A stretch of DNA of 64,000 nt from Bacillus sp. HSf4 (GTDB taxonomy: Bacteria > Bacillota > Bacilli > Bacillales > Bacillaceae). Position 1 is the stretch's first letter. Each line of letters starts with the position of its first letter. The notes beneath the pieces were generated by a model. It saw only the letters and a list, made by a program, of their open reading frames with translations, was not told the origin of the DNA and ran no database searches. The stretch lies in contig NZ_CP120679.1 of NCBI RefSeq assembly GCF_029537375.1, positions 2,840,001 to 2,904,000 of the forward strand, given 5' to 3'. Both the position numbers and the translations under genes were made by a program. Positions 35,132 to 43,149 of the stretch are shown here, piece after piece.

Positions 35132-35803
35132 ATGGGGAAATTGTTTCTTTCCGGCGGCGGAGACAAAGAGCAGACGCAAGCGCTGGATCGGCGGTTTGCA
35201 GAGGAAGCGGGGCCAAGAAAGCCGCTATTGTATATTCCGATTGCAATGGATGCCTCCATGTTTGATGATGGCTTTCAGTGGATCCAAAGGGTTTTTAAGC
35301 CGCTCGGCATAAAAGACATCACCATGTGGACAAATCTGAAAAACAAAACGATTCAAGATTTAGATCATTTTTCCGCCGTTTATATCGGCGGCGGAAATAC
35401 CTTTCAATTATTAAAGCATATTCGCGATGCCCAGTTCAGCGATGTATTCAAAAACTATTTCGCAAACGGCGGCATCATCTATGGGGGAAGTGCGGGAGCC
35501 GTCATTTTAGGGCAAAATATCATGACTTGTTCCCATCTTGATAAAAACACTTTCGGGGTGCGCCGTTTTCAAGGTTTACAGCTTGCAGGAGAGTACTCGA
35601 TTTGGTGCCACTACAGTCATGAAAATGACCCATTAATCAAACAGTATATCAAGAAATTCCATAACCCTGTCATCGCACTTACTGAGGAAACAGGAGCCCT
35701 CGTCAGCAGCAAGGGCATTCTGGCGGTCGGATCGAAGCCCGCCTGTGTTTTCAGGGGGGAACGCAAATTTGTCGTTTACCCGGATGATTTTATCCATCTG
35801 TGA
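35132..35803 (+). CDS. Peptidase E-like protein (family S51)
   Basis: The product has about 223 residues with the class I glutamine-amidotransferase-like fold of alpha-aspartyl dipeptidases. Its nucleophile elbow is IYGGSAGAVILG (catalytic Ser), with YIGGGNTFQLL before it and the likely His in WCHYSHEND. The ATG at 35132 fits the usual family start (MGKLFLSGGGD); an ATG at 35111 is also in frame. It lies 23 bases after ytcD on the same strand and may be co-transcribed. Confidence 0.82.
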   Translation: MGKLFLSGGGDKEQTQALDRRFAEEAGPRKPLLYIPIAMDASMFDDGFQWIQRVFKPLGIKDITMWTNLKNKTIQDLDHFSAVYIGGGNTFQLLKHIRDAQFSDVFKNYFANGGIIYGGSAGAVILGQNIMTCSHLDKNTFGVRRFQGLQLAGEYSIWCHYSHENDPLIKQYIKKFHNPVIALTEETGALVSSKGILAVGSKPACVFRGERKFVVYPDDFIHL

Positions 35804-35804
35804 C

Positions 35805-35845
35805 GAAAAAAACGCTTAGGCAGCCAGCCCAAGCGTTTTTTCGTT
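35805..35845. terminator. Bidirectional terminator after the peptidase E gene
   Basis: AAAAAACGCTTAGG / CCCAAGCGTTTTTT with a short loop serves the convergent peptidase E and HemD-like genes. Confidence 0.88.
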
Positions 35846-35862
35846 TTAAGCCTCCACGGTAA

Positions 35863-36696
35863 TCAACTTCCATCAAACTCAGGGTTTCTGTCCGTCTCAT
35901 AGAACCTGGACAGTTCAACGATCATCGCCCCCATCCGTTCGAGCTCAGGCGCAAGCAGCCGCACCACACCTTCTTCGCTCAATGCCTCTGCCGTCACCTT
36001 TCCGACGGCTGCTGCAAGGACGTGGTCCTGAAACGCTTGGACGATTTTCTCCCGCACTCCGTTTTCCTTTGCGAATTTGAAAAGCGAACGGACTTGGACG
36101 GCCGTTGTAAAGCAAACGGCATCCACTTCATGATCAAGCAGCTCTTGGCACAGTAAAGCAACGGTTTCCTCATCAGGCGCGACATGCTGATATGGAAGAA
36201 GCGGGAAGACAGCGGCGCCTTTTTCCTCCAAAAACGCAAGCAGTGATGGCGCGTTTTCGCCGTGGAGCTGAACCATAACCCGCTTACCGGTAAAATCATA
36301 AGGTTTAAGCGATTCAATCAACCCCTTCGTCGTTCCGTCATCATCAGAGGCTGTCGGCGTGATGCCGAGCTTTTTCAAGGCGGCGGCCGTTTTGTAGCCC
36401 CTTGATGCCGCTTTTGCCTGACGGATGACCTGCAAAAAGCGTTCGCCGATTCCAAGTTTCTCAGCCAGACTGACAAGTGTTTCCGTACCGATTCCGGTCG
36501 TGAAAATCACCCAATCGGCTCCTGTTTCAACAAATGTCTGCAAATCAGGCCCGACCTCTTTTTCCGCCAAAAACACGGTACCTTGCAGGGAGCGGACGAC
36601 GGGAATTCCGCCCTGCTTTTTGATGAGTGTGCTCATTTCCTCAGTTTTACGCGATGCGCCGATGGCGATTCTTCTGCCGTTCAATCCTTTCCCCAA
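35863..36696 (-). CDS. Uroporphyrinogen-III synthase family protein (HemD-like)
   Basis: The product has 277 residues with the two-lobed HemD fold: an N-terminal strand GRRIAIGASRKTEEM, a hinge region, then RVMVQLHGENAPSLLAFLEEKGA and CFTTAVQVRSLFKFA. It is not within a haem operon, and the main hemD should lie elsewhere, so it is probably the YjjA-type paralogue of unknown role. The start is TTG with GAGGG seven bases upstream. It is monocistronic and divergent from the bicupin gene. Confidence 0.75.
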   Translation of the reverse strand: MGKGLNGRRIAIGASRKTEEMSTLIKKQGGIPVVRSLQGTVFLAEKEVGPDLQTFVETGADWVIFTTGIGTETLVSLAEKLGIGERFLQVIRQAKAASRGYKTAAALKKLGITPTASDDDGTTKGLIESLKPYDFTGKRVMVQLHGENAPSLLAFLEEKGAAVFPLLPYQHVAPDEETVALLCQELLDHEVDAVCFTTAVQVRSLFKFAKENGVREKIVQAFQDHVLAAAVGKVTAEALSEEGVVRLLAPELERMGAMIVELSRFYETDRNPEFDGS

Positions 36697-36799
36697 TACA
36701 AATCCCTCTTTCTTTATCGTTTTCTATTCAGATCGCTGTTTACTAGCATCTTCCAAATGAGATATGATTGAATTATCAAAAAATAAGGAGGTTTTTTTC

Positions 36800-37747
36800 A
36801 TGTCCACTCATTCTCAATTTGAAACGCGAATAGAGCATTTGACGAAACATGCCCGTTTTTTTGAGTATACCACTGCCTCGGACCCGATTGGAAGCGGAAT
36901 AATCAGCCCGGTGCCTGTGAAAGAGTTCGGCCCTGAATTGTATGAGACAGGTGAAACGCGGATCATCCCGCTGGACATCTCCGAACAACTGAAGACGGAT
37001 TATGCTGCTTCAAGCCCTTCCCTTCTCGCGCATTTCATCAAGATTTGTTCAGGCGACACGATCGAGACAGCGCCTCGTGCGACAAGCGAACTTTATTACG
37101 TCATTGAAGGCTCAGGCACTACAGATGTGAACGGTGAAACGATCAGCTGGAAAAAAGGAGACTTTTTTACACTGCCCGCAGAATCAAACAGCTGCCACCG
37201 CGCAGCCGCAGATACGGCCATCTATTATATTACAGATTCGCCACTCCTTGATTATTTAGGAGTCAAACCCGCTAAAGCACGCTTCAAACCAACCCTTTAC
37301 ACTGCTGAACAAGCAAAGGCCAAATTAGAGGAAGCAGCCGCATCCCCTGACGCCCATTTACGAAACCGCATCTCCGTTCTGCTCAACAACGAAATCTTTG
37401 ACCAAACGCTGACGATCACACATGTCCTGTGGGCTATGTTCGGCATCGTCCCGCCCGGCTCCCGTCAAGCGCCGCACAGCCATAAATCGGTCGCTCTTGA
37501 CTTTGTCGCCTATGCGGCACCGGGCACGTATACATTGGTCGGAAAGCAAATCGATCCTTCCACAAAAGAGATCATCGATCCGATTCGAGTGGACTGGGAA
37601 ACCGGAAAAGCCTTTATCACACCACCCGGTCTGTGGCACTCCCATCACAATGAATCGAATGAGCCAGCCTACATTATTCCGATTCAGGATGCAGGTCTGC
37701 AAACTTATCTTCGCACATTGGATATTCAATTTCAGCATTACGAGTGA
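36800..37747 (+). CDS. Bicupin protein (gentisate-dioxygenase-like)
   Basis: The product has 315 residues with two cupin domains. The first shows ELYYVIEGSGTTDVNGETISWKKGDFFTLPAESN and lacks the early metal-binding His pair. The second shows GSRQAPHSHKSVALDFVAYAAPGTYTL and TPPGLWHSHHNES, a full set of metal-binding His. Gentisate 1,2-dioxygenase-like oxygenases share this plan, but the substrate here is unknown and no aromatic pathway genes are nearby. The ATG at 36800 is eight bases after AAGGAGG. A terminator follows. Confidence 0.75.
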   Translation: MSTHSQFETRIEHLTKHARFFEYTTASDPIGSGIISPVPVKEFGPELYETGETRIIPLDISEQLKTDYAASSPSLLAHFIKICSGDTIETAPRATSELYYVIEGSGTTDVNGETISWKKGDFFTLPAESNSCHRAAADTAIYYITDSPLLDYLGVKPAKARFKPTLYTAEQAKAKLEEAAASPDAHLRNRISVLLNNEIFDQTLTITHVLWAMFGIVPPGSRQAPHSHKSVALDFVAYAAPGTYTLVGKQIDPSTKEIIDPIRVDWETGKAFITPPGLWHSHHNESNEPAYIIPIQDAGLQTYLRTLDIQFQHYE

Positions 37748-37756
37748 AAAAATGCT

Positions 37757-37800
37757 GCAGCGGGAAGCAGTCCTTCTGAGATACTGACTTCCCGCCGTTT
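37757..37800 (+). terminator. Terminator of the bicupin gene
   Basis: CGGGAAGCAGT pairs with ACTGACTTCCCG (one bulge), followed by CCGTTTT. Confidence 0.65.
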
Positions 37801-37806
37801 TCCAAA

Positions 37807-38769
37807 CTACTTTTCAGCCTGTTCGTTTTGCTTTACAAGCATATCGGCAATTTCTTCTGCCTGTGCTTGAACGGCGTTTGGATCATACGGCCAGAATCTG
37901 TCAGGGTCAAGGAAAAATACCCGGCCATTTTTCACCGCGTCAAGCGACTTCCAAACTGAATTGTCCTGATCAAGCTTTCCGCTGTAGGATTCATCGACGA
38001 ATATGTAGTCTCCGGCATATTGAGGAAGAACTTCTAAGGAGATAACCTTGTATCCCTCTGATGCATCAATGGCATCTTTTTTGACAGAATCAGGCGGTGT
38101 CAGCCCCAGCTGCTGATAGATGGCTTCTCCTCCCCTATACCCGTAAGCGCCATAGACATACAACGATTTTGCATAGGCCCCGATCAAAGAAAACGTCTGA
38201 TCTTGAACAGATGCAGTTTTTAGTTTCGCGCGGGCTGCTTCCATTTTTTGATTAAACGTTTTCGTCCATTCCTCAGCTTCTTTTTCCTTGCCGAGCAGCT
38301 CGCCGAATGTTTTCATTTCCTCGCGGGCATCCTTAAATGTGCCGAACGGATAGACAACAGTCGGAGCGATTTTTGACAGTTTTTCATAGACTTTTGGATC
38401 GTTATTCATCGAGACGATCAAATCGGGCTTCAGCTTAAAGATCTTTTCAACTGACACTGAAACGCCGTCTTTCGCCCCGATATCTTTCATTCCGGACACT
38501 TGCTCCTTAATATAAGGGTTTTCCAGATACTTCCCCGTTTCACCGACCGGCTTGATTCCGAATGCGAGCATTGTTGCCGCATAGCCGATCGTCACGACCC
38601 GCTTCGGATTGGCCGGGATCTTGACATTTCCATTGATGGTTTTCACCACTCTTGTTTTCTCTTCATTCTTCACTGATGCTGCTTGTTTCTGGCCGCTTTG
38701 ACAGCCGGAAAGAAATAGAGCGAAAGCGAGTAAAACGATAAATATATAAGAATCATGCTTTTTCCTCAT
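37807..38769 (-). CDS. Iron-siderophore ABC transporter substrate-binding lipoprotein
   Basis: The product has 320 residues, with a signal peptide ending in lipobox LSGC near residue 24, followed by a class III binding-protein fold (RVVTIGYAATMLAFGIKPVG...GRVFFLDPDRFWPYDP). It belongs to the FeuA/FhuD/YxeB group. No permease or ATPase genes are adjacent, so it probably feeds a transporter encoded elsewhere, as lone binding proteins such as YxeB do. The ATG at 38769 has GGAGG seven bases upstream. A near-perfect Fur box directly upstream indicates iron repression. Confidence 0.87.
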   Translation of the reverse strand: MRKKHDSYIFIVLLAFALFLSGCQSGQKQAASVKNEEKTRVVKTINGNVKIPANPKRVVTIGYAATMLAFGIKPVGETGKYLENPYIKEQVSGMKDIGAKDGVSVSVEKIFKLKPDLIVSMNNDPKVYEKLSKIAPTVVYPFGTFKDAREEMKTFGELLGKEKEAEEWTKTFNQKMEAARAKLKTASVQDQTFSLIGAYAKSLYVYGAYGYRGGEAIYQQLGLTPPDSVKKDAIDASEGYKVISLEVLPQYAGDYIFVDESYSGKLDQDNSVWKSLDAVKNGRVFFLDPDRFWPYDPNAVQAQAEEIADMLVKQNEQAEK

Positions 38770-38785
38770 GTCCAATCCTCCAATT

Positions 38786-38804
38786 GATAATAATTATCAT
38801 TATC
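38786..38804. promoter_or_regulatory. Fur box
   Basis: GATAATAATTATCATTATC matches the 19-bp Fur consensus GATAATGATTATCATTATC at 18 of 19 positions, 17 bases upstream of the lipoprotein start codon. Confidence 0.92.
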
Positions 38805-38847
38805 AATATACAGGATATTCGTTATCTTGAGAAGTCCTTAATTGATT

Positions 38848-39135
38848 TATGGCTGGTCAGACCGCTCGTTCCGCCGATAGTATTCGCTGACAAATTCTTT
38901 AAAGTTGCGACGTGCTTACGGCGAGACCGATCTTCCCCTCAGAACGGTCGTCTGAAACCCGGCAAAATGCCACTGGAGAAAATGGACATGCTCTGCCGTT
39001 TTCGGCAGGATTGCCGCACCAAGCCCTTGCTGATACTAGACCCAAAATCGAAGACACTTCTTCCCCTTCAAAAGCAAGCTTCGGGCTGATGGAGAGTTCC
39101 CGGCACATTTGTTGAACACATATCGAAGACCATAC
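38848..39135 (-). pseudogene. LysR-type regulator, C-terminal remnant
   Basis: Minus-strand frames read, in order, ICVQQMCRELSISPKLAFEGEEV, then after a frameshift GLGAAILPKTAEHVHFLQWHF, and after a stop FKEFVSEYYRRNERSDQP with its stop at 38848. These are consecutive parts of a LysR effector-binding domain. At least one frameshift and one stop make it non-functional. Its N-terminal part appears to be the fragment at 41424-41511, separated by 2.3 kb. Confidence 0.8.
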
Positions 39136-39336
39136 CCCGGCTTAAAACGGTGCAATTGACCGGCAAATGGCGGCCCTGTGGCCGCCAGACTTCGTTACGC
39201 TGATGCTCGCCTTTAATCTACTGCCGGTACTTTCGTTACGGCTTTGATAGGATTCCACTATCCTGACGGGCAAGAGATCATACTAACAGATCATGAGAGC
39301 TGCTCCTTAACAGCAGTCACAAGTAACTTATCCATC
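39136..39336. other. Gap left of the inserted regulator gene
   Basis: About 200 bases with no gene. A perfect GGCGGCC-CTGT-GGCCGCC hairpin at 39169-39186 and a weaker one near 39297-39318 (GCTGCT/AGCAG) are the only structures. Confidence 0.4.
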
Positions 39337-40152
39337 TCACAAAGTGCTTATTAAACTTTGCAAACGCGCTGCCGTATCTGTTGAAGCTGTATAAATCATC
39401 ATCTTCAAGTCGGGATTTTTTGACGGTTGGAGAATCACATGTTCAAACTCCATCTCTCCGATATGAGGATCGTAACTTCTTTTGTAGCGATCCGTAACGA
39501 CCTGAACGTCATGTAACGGCCATAACTCACAAAACAGCTGACTGGTTTTCATTAATTCCTCAATGAGCTCATGAAACCTCGGATCATCGCGTAAATGTGC
39601 ATAATCTGCACGAAACTGTGCGATCGCAATTTGTGCTTTGTATTTGTCCGACCCTAGCAAGCCGCTCGTTAAAAGGTGTTTCAACCAATTGGTTCTCTGC
39701 TGCATATGATTGGAAAATGGCGGTAATAGGAAAACGAATGCAGCCGCTCTGTTCCATATCAACAAATCCCAATATCTATTGAGAATAAAAGCTGGATGAG
39801 GTTCAAGAGCACTTATTGTCCGTTCCAAACCCATATTCATTTGCTCATTAACTGCCCTTTCCTGTTGTGCCGGTTTTGCAAGAAGGTGGAGGTGTTCACG
39901 TTCATCCTCCGTCAATCGCAACGCGTTTGCGATGCTATTGAGTACATCCTCTGATGGATTGACACTTCGACCTTGTTCCAATGAGGTATACCATGAAGTT
40001 CCAATATGGGCAAGCTGGGCTACTTCTTCCCTTCGAAGTCCCGACACCCGTCGTCGTCCATAAGATACCAACCCAACATCTTCTGGAGAAAGGCGTTCGC
40101 GACGAGAACGTAAAAAATCACCTAGTAACTTTTTGGAGGGAATCTCCTTCAT
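39337..40152 (-). CDS. XRE-family regulator with MmyB-like domain
   Basis: This repressor-type protein has 271 residues, with the helix-turn-helix VSGLRREEVAQLAHIGTSWYTSLEQGRSV and a C-terminal MmyB-like ligand domain (FILNRYWDLLIWNRAAAFVF...). It is a paralogue of the protein at 19947-20795. The ATG at 40152 follows AGGAGG-AGTATG; the ATG one codon earlier is possible. It is divergent from an epimerase/dehydratase gene that it very likely controls. Both genes lie inside the interrupted LysR gene. Confidence 0.82.
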   Translation of the reverse strand: MKEIPSKKLLGDFLRSRRERLSPEDVGLVSYGRRRVSGLRREEVAQLAHIGTSWYTSLEQGRSVNPSEDVLNSIANALRLTEDEREHLHLLAKPAQQERAVNEQMNMGLERTISALEPHPAFILNRYWDLLIWNRAAAFVFLLPPFSNHMQQRTNWLKHLLTSGLLGSDKYKAQIAIAQFRADYAHLRDDPRFHELIEELMKTSQLFCELWPLHDVQVVTDRYKRSYDPHIGEMEFEHVILQPSKNPDLKMMIYTASTDTAARLQSLISTL

Positions 40153-40265
40153 CATACTCCTCCTTATCCTGATATTCCTAATCATACGATAAACACAGGA
40201 AGGCGGCTAATCGAGCCTTCTATTAAGCTAAACCTGAGACATTCAAAAGCTGAGGAGGATTAAAA

Positions 40266-41108
40266 ATGAACATTTTTGTAACAGGAGCTACAGGTAAAAT
40301 AGGAAGCCGTTTTGTCCCCCGGATGCTGGAGCGCGGACACCAAGTTAAATTGTTAGTCAGGAACACCGCAAAAGCGGATTGGCTTTATCAGCAAGGGGCC
40401 GAGCTTGTAGAAGGCGATCTTTTGCAGCCGGAAAGCTATATCGACGATCTCCAGGGCAATGATGTTGTGATTCATTTGGCTGCACAGTTCCGGGGGGTAG
40501 ACGAGAATACGACTAGAACAGCAAACCTCGATGGCAGTATAGCCTTAGCTCATGCAACGTTGCAGGCGGATGTGCCAAGATTTGTTTTTACCAGTACCAA
40601 TAACGTCTATGGTTCGGTTAATCGTTTGAGACCAAACCGCGAAGACGACGAGCTTAGACCCGTTCATCCTTATCCTCAAAGTAAAGTTGAGGCCGAAGAG
40701 GCGCTGCTGCAGCTTCATCGCGAACAGGGATTGGGAGTGCGCATCGTTCGGCTGCCCTTTGTTTATGGTGAGCGCGATCCCCACATCACGGAAAGTCTGC
40801 CGTACTTCCGTAGTTGGAATCCAGCCAAAAGAATCCATATGGTACACCATGCGGACGTAAGTCAAGCCCTGATGCTCGCCGCCATTATACCGGGTTTTGA
40901 TGGCCGAATCTATAATGTTGGCGACGATGCGCCCATCTCGATTGCGGAGCTTTTTCAACTTGATAACAGCAAGATACCGTCAGAAGCACTGCAAAAGGAT
41001 TATGATCCGTGGGAGATGGTCGTCGATACAACGCGAATCAGAGACGAACTAAACTATCGACCGATTTATCCTTCGTTCTACTCGGCAAGAGATGCAGGTG
41101 CATTGTAA
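40266..41108 (+). CDS. NAD-dependent epimerase/dehydratase (extended SDR)
   Basis: The product has 280 residues, with the nucleotide-binding motif TGATGKIG near the N-terminus, GDL at the adenine site, HLAAQFRGV, Ser/Thr in TSTNNVYGS and the catalytic YxxxK in YPQSK. It resembles UDP-glucose 4-epimerase-like and NAD(P)H-binding reductases; the substrate is not visible. AGGAGG precedes the ATG. It is divergent from the XRE regulator and carried with it in the segment that replaced the middle of the LysR gene. Confidence 0.8.
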   Translation: MNIFVTGATGKIGSRFVPRMLERGHQVKLLVRNTAKADWLYQQGAELVEGDLLQPESYIDDLQGNDVVIHLAAQFRGVDENTTRTANLDGSIALAHATLQADVPRFVFTSTNNVYGSVNRLRPNREDDELRPVHPYPQSKVEAEEALLQLHREQGLGVRIVRLPFVYGERDPHITESLPYFRSWNPAKRIHMVHHADVSQALMLAAIIPGFDGRIYNVGDDAPISIAELFQLDNSKIPSEALQKDYDPWEMVVDTTRIRDELNYRPIYPSFYSARDAGAL

Positions 41109-41270
41109 TAAATTTATGGTAACCGTAATGAGAACAAAAGCGACATTCCAAGAATGTCGCTATTTATTTATCCTCATAAACAGCTTGCATGGAAGGACGG
41201 TTTGTGAATATGCAATGCCATCGTTCTAATATGTTTATTTGGTTCTGACAACCACAACACCATTTTCTAC
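41109..41270. other. Gap after the epimerase gene
   Basis: AGCGACATTCC-like inverted sequence around 41137-41160 (GCGACATTCCAAGAATGTCGC) forms a perfect hairpin followed by TATTTATTT: a terminator for the epimerase gene. The remainder may be the left end of the IS30 fragment. Confidence 0.5.
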
Positions 41271-41420
41271 GGGAGAACCTAACATAAGCTACTCCCATCT
41301 TAGCACAATTGATCGGGGACAACTGGAAGCGCTGTATCGATTGGGCTGGCCATGCCGCAAGATCGGGCATGAGCTAGGTCGTCATCCCTCTACCATCGCA
41401 CGGGAACTGAAACGCGGCGG
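41271..41420 (+). pseudogene. IS30-family transposase, N-terminal fragment
   Basis: The plus-strand frame encodes SYSHLSTIDRGQLEALYRLG followed by WPCRKIGHELGRHPSTIARE, the helix-turn-helix that begins IS30-type transposases. Similarity stops abruptly near 41415-41424, where the LysR fragment begins on the other strand. Only about 45 of some 320-380 residues remain. Confidence 0.8.
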
Positions 41421-41423
41421 CAG

Positions 41424-41511
41424 CCGGCTGGGAAATCCTTTGTTCCTGGGCTGCTTTTGTAATTTTATGCCTGCTCACGGCCATGAAATGGTCAATTTGA
41501 TAGTGTTCCAA
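41424..41511 (-). pseudogene. LysR-type regulator, N-terminal remnant
   Basis: From TTG at 41511 the minus strand encodes EHYQIDHFMAVSRHKITKAA followed by QEQRISQPA, the start of a LysR helix-turn-helix, with AAGGAG about 10 bases upstream of the start. It stops being LysR-like at the IS30 junction. It faces the MFS gene divergently, the usual LysR-target arrangement. Confidence 0.8.
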
Positions 41512-41631
41512 TGCTCATCCGCTCCTTCATAACTAAAACGCATGATGATGATAGTTATTATAAATTAGACACATCGCAAATGAAAGCGTACCATGAAACA
41601 TAGATTCTCATTCTAGAAAAGAGGAGCTGCC

Positions 41632-42852
41632 ATGACTTACATACAGCCGCATACGAAGGATTATCAAAAAGCAAGCATCGCCTTATTCATCAGCGGTTTT
41701 GTGACATTTGCCACGCTTTACACGACACAGCCGCTCATGCCTCTGTTTGCGGAGGAATTCGCCATATCGGCGGCAGCTGCAAGCTTAACATTATCCATTT
41801 CAACTGGAATATTGGCGTTTGCCCTACTGACTGCAGCCGCATTGGCGGACGGATTCGGCCGGAAAACGATTATGACGCTCTCGCTTTTTTCCACCTCTAT
41901 CCTCGGCCTTTTGACAGCCTTCAGTCCGAACTTTGCATCTCTCATTGTGATGAGAGGCCTGCTTGGCTTTTTTCTGGCGGGTGTTCCGGCCATTGCGATG
42001 ACATATGTCGGGGAAGAATTCGATCCGAAGGGCCTTGGCAAAATGATGGGGCTCTATATTAGCGGCACCAGCCTGGGAGGCATGAGCGGAAGGCTCTTGA
42101 CCGGTCTATTAACAGACCTTTTCGGCTGGAGGGAAGCGCTCGGCATCATCGGCGCCATTTCCGTCATCCTAAGCTATCTGTTTTGGGTACTGCTGCCGAA
42201 GCCCCGGCACTCTGTGAAAAGAAGGGCCGATGTGAAAACAATTTGCGGCGCCTATAAGGCTGTCCTTGTCAACAGACGGCTGATGCTGTTAATTTCGCTT
42301 GGTTTCATCCTCATGGGAAGCTTTGTCACGATGTTTAACTATATCGGCTTTCAGTTGACCGCCCCGCCTTACCGCCTGTCACAAACCATCATCGGACTGA
42401 TCTTCATCGTCTATTTGGCGGGAACGCTCAGCTCGGTTTATATGGGGAAGAAAGCCGACAGCTTCGGCAGTCCGTTCATGATCAAAATCGCCGTCGCTAT
42501 CATGGCTGCGGGGGCATTGCTTACACTTTTCCCCCAGCTTCTTTTGAAAATAGCCGGCATTGCCGTCTTTACGTTCGGATTTTTCGGCGCCCATTCGATC
42601 GCCAGCTCCTGGGTTGGGCAGACGGCAAATGAAAAACGCGTTCAAGCCTCATCTCTTTATTTGCTCAGCTATTATCTCGGTTCAAGCTTAGCCGGTTCTT
42701 TCGGCGGTTTTTTCTGGAACCATTTTCACTGGACGGGAATCATCGCTTTCATTACAGGGCTCATTTTGCTCGCTTACCCGGTTATTTTCTTGGCCGAAAA
42801 GAAAAAATCAGAATATGGTGCATGCCGGGAAAAAGGCAATCACTTTAGCTAA
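41632..42852 (+). CDS. MFS transporter (YybF/YnfM-like)
   Basis: The product has 406 residues and 12 membrane helices; the motif DGFGRKTIM lies in the first loop, and ASLIVMRGLLGFFLAGVPAIAMTYVGEE is typical of the YnfM/YybF group. It is presumably the target of the broken LysR gene upstream (compare yybE-yybF in B. subtilis, from memory), so its control may be lost. GAGGAG precedes the ATG. The C-terminal tail is basic. Confidence 0.83.
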   Translation: MTYIQPHTKDYQKASIALFISGFVTFATLYTTQPLMPLFAEEFAISAAAASLTLSISTGILAFALLTAAALADGFGRKTIMTLSLFSTSILGLLTAFSPNFASLIVMRGLLGFFLAGVPAIAMTYVGEEFDPKGLGKMMGLYISGTSLGGMSGRLLTGLLTDLFGWREALGIIGAISVILSYLFWVLLPKPRHSVKRRADVKTICGAYKAVLVNRRLMLLISLGFILMGSFVTMFNYIGFQLTAPPYRLSQTIIGLIFIVYLAGTLSSVYMGKKADSFGSPFMIKIAVAIMAAGALLTLFPQLLLKIAGIAVFTFGFFGAHSIASSWVGQTANEKRVQASSLYLLSYYLGSSLAGSFGGFFWNHFHWTGIIAFITGLILLAYPVIFLAEKKKSEYGACREKGNHFS

Positions 42853-43149
42853 ACTTTTTTCAGGCTGTGCCGATATAAAGCTCAGGAGCCGGCATGGCAA
42901 TTCCTTCTGAAGATCAGCCGTTTTTAAAAGATTGCACATAGTCCGTCATGTTGGCTTTTCCTTATACCGTTTTCTAAACGGATTCCTGACTTTTGTTTTT
43001 TTGAACATTTGCCACGGGTGGATATTGATCCAAGCGGCGCACCGCCAAATATCCTCTCCGCGGCAGCTTTATTTTGTATCACTTTGCCCCTTGGTCAATA
43101 ATAAATAAAGAGACATTCTGATGACAGAATGTCTCTTTTTACCGTTCGC
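42853..43149. other. Gap between MFS and CYP102 genes
   Basis: Apart from the terminator at 43107-43140 this stretch has only short interrupted frames on both strands and no recognisable feature. Confidence 0.45.
43107..43140. terminator. Bidirectional terminator between MFS and CYP102 genes
   Basis: AAAGAGACATTCTG and CAGAATGTCTCTTTTT form a 14-bp stem with a 4-base loop (ATGA). Confidence 0.9.

Noticed and set aside
39169..39186. GGCGGCC-CTGT-GGCCGCC hairpin as a terminator
   Set aside because: Perfect stem but no T-run and no gene end in the right position; it may just be part of the insertion scar.
41239..41532. Complete 97-residue protein from the IS30-like frame
   Set aside because: Only the first half matches a transposase; the second half is the antisense of the LysR fragment, so it is a fusion of remnants, not a gene.
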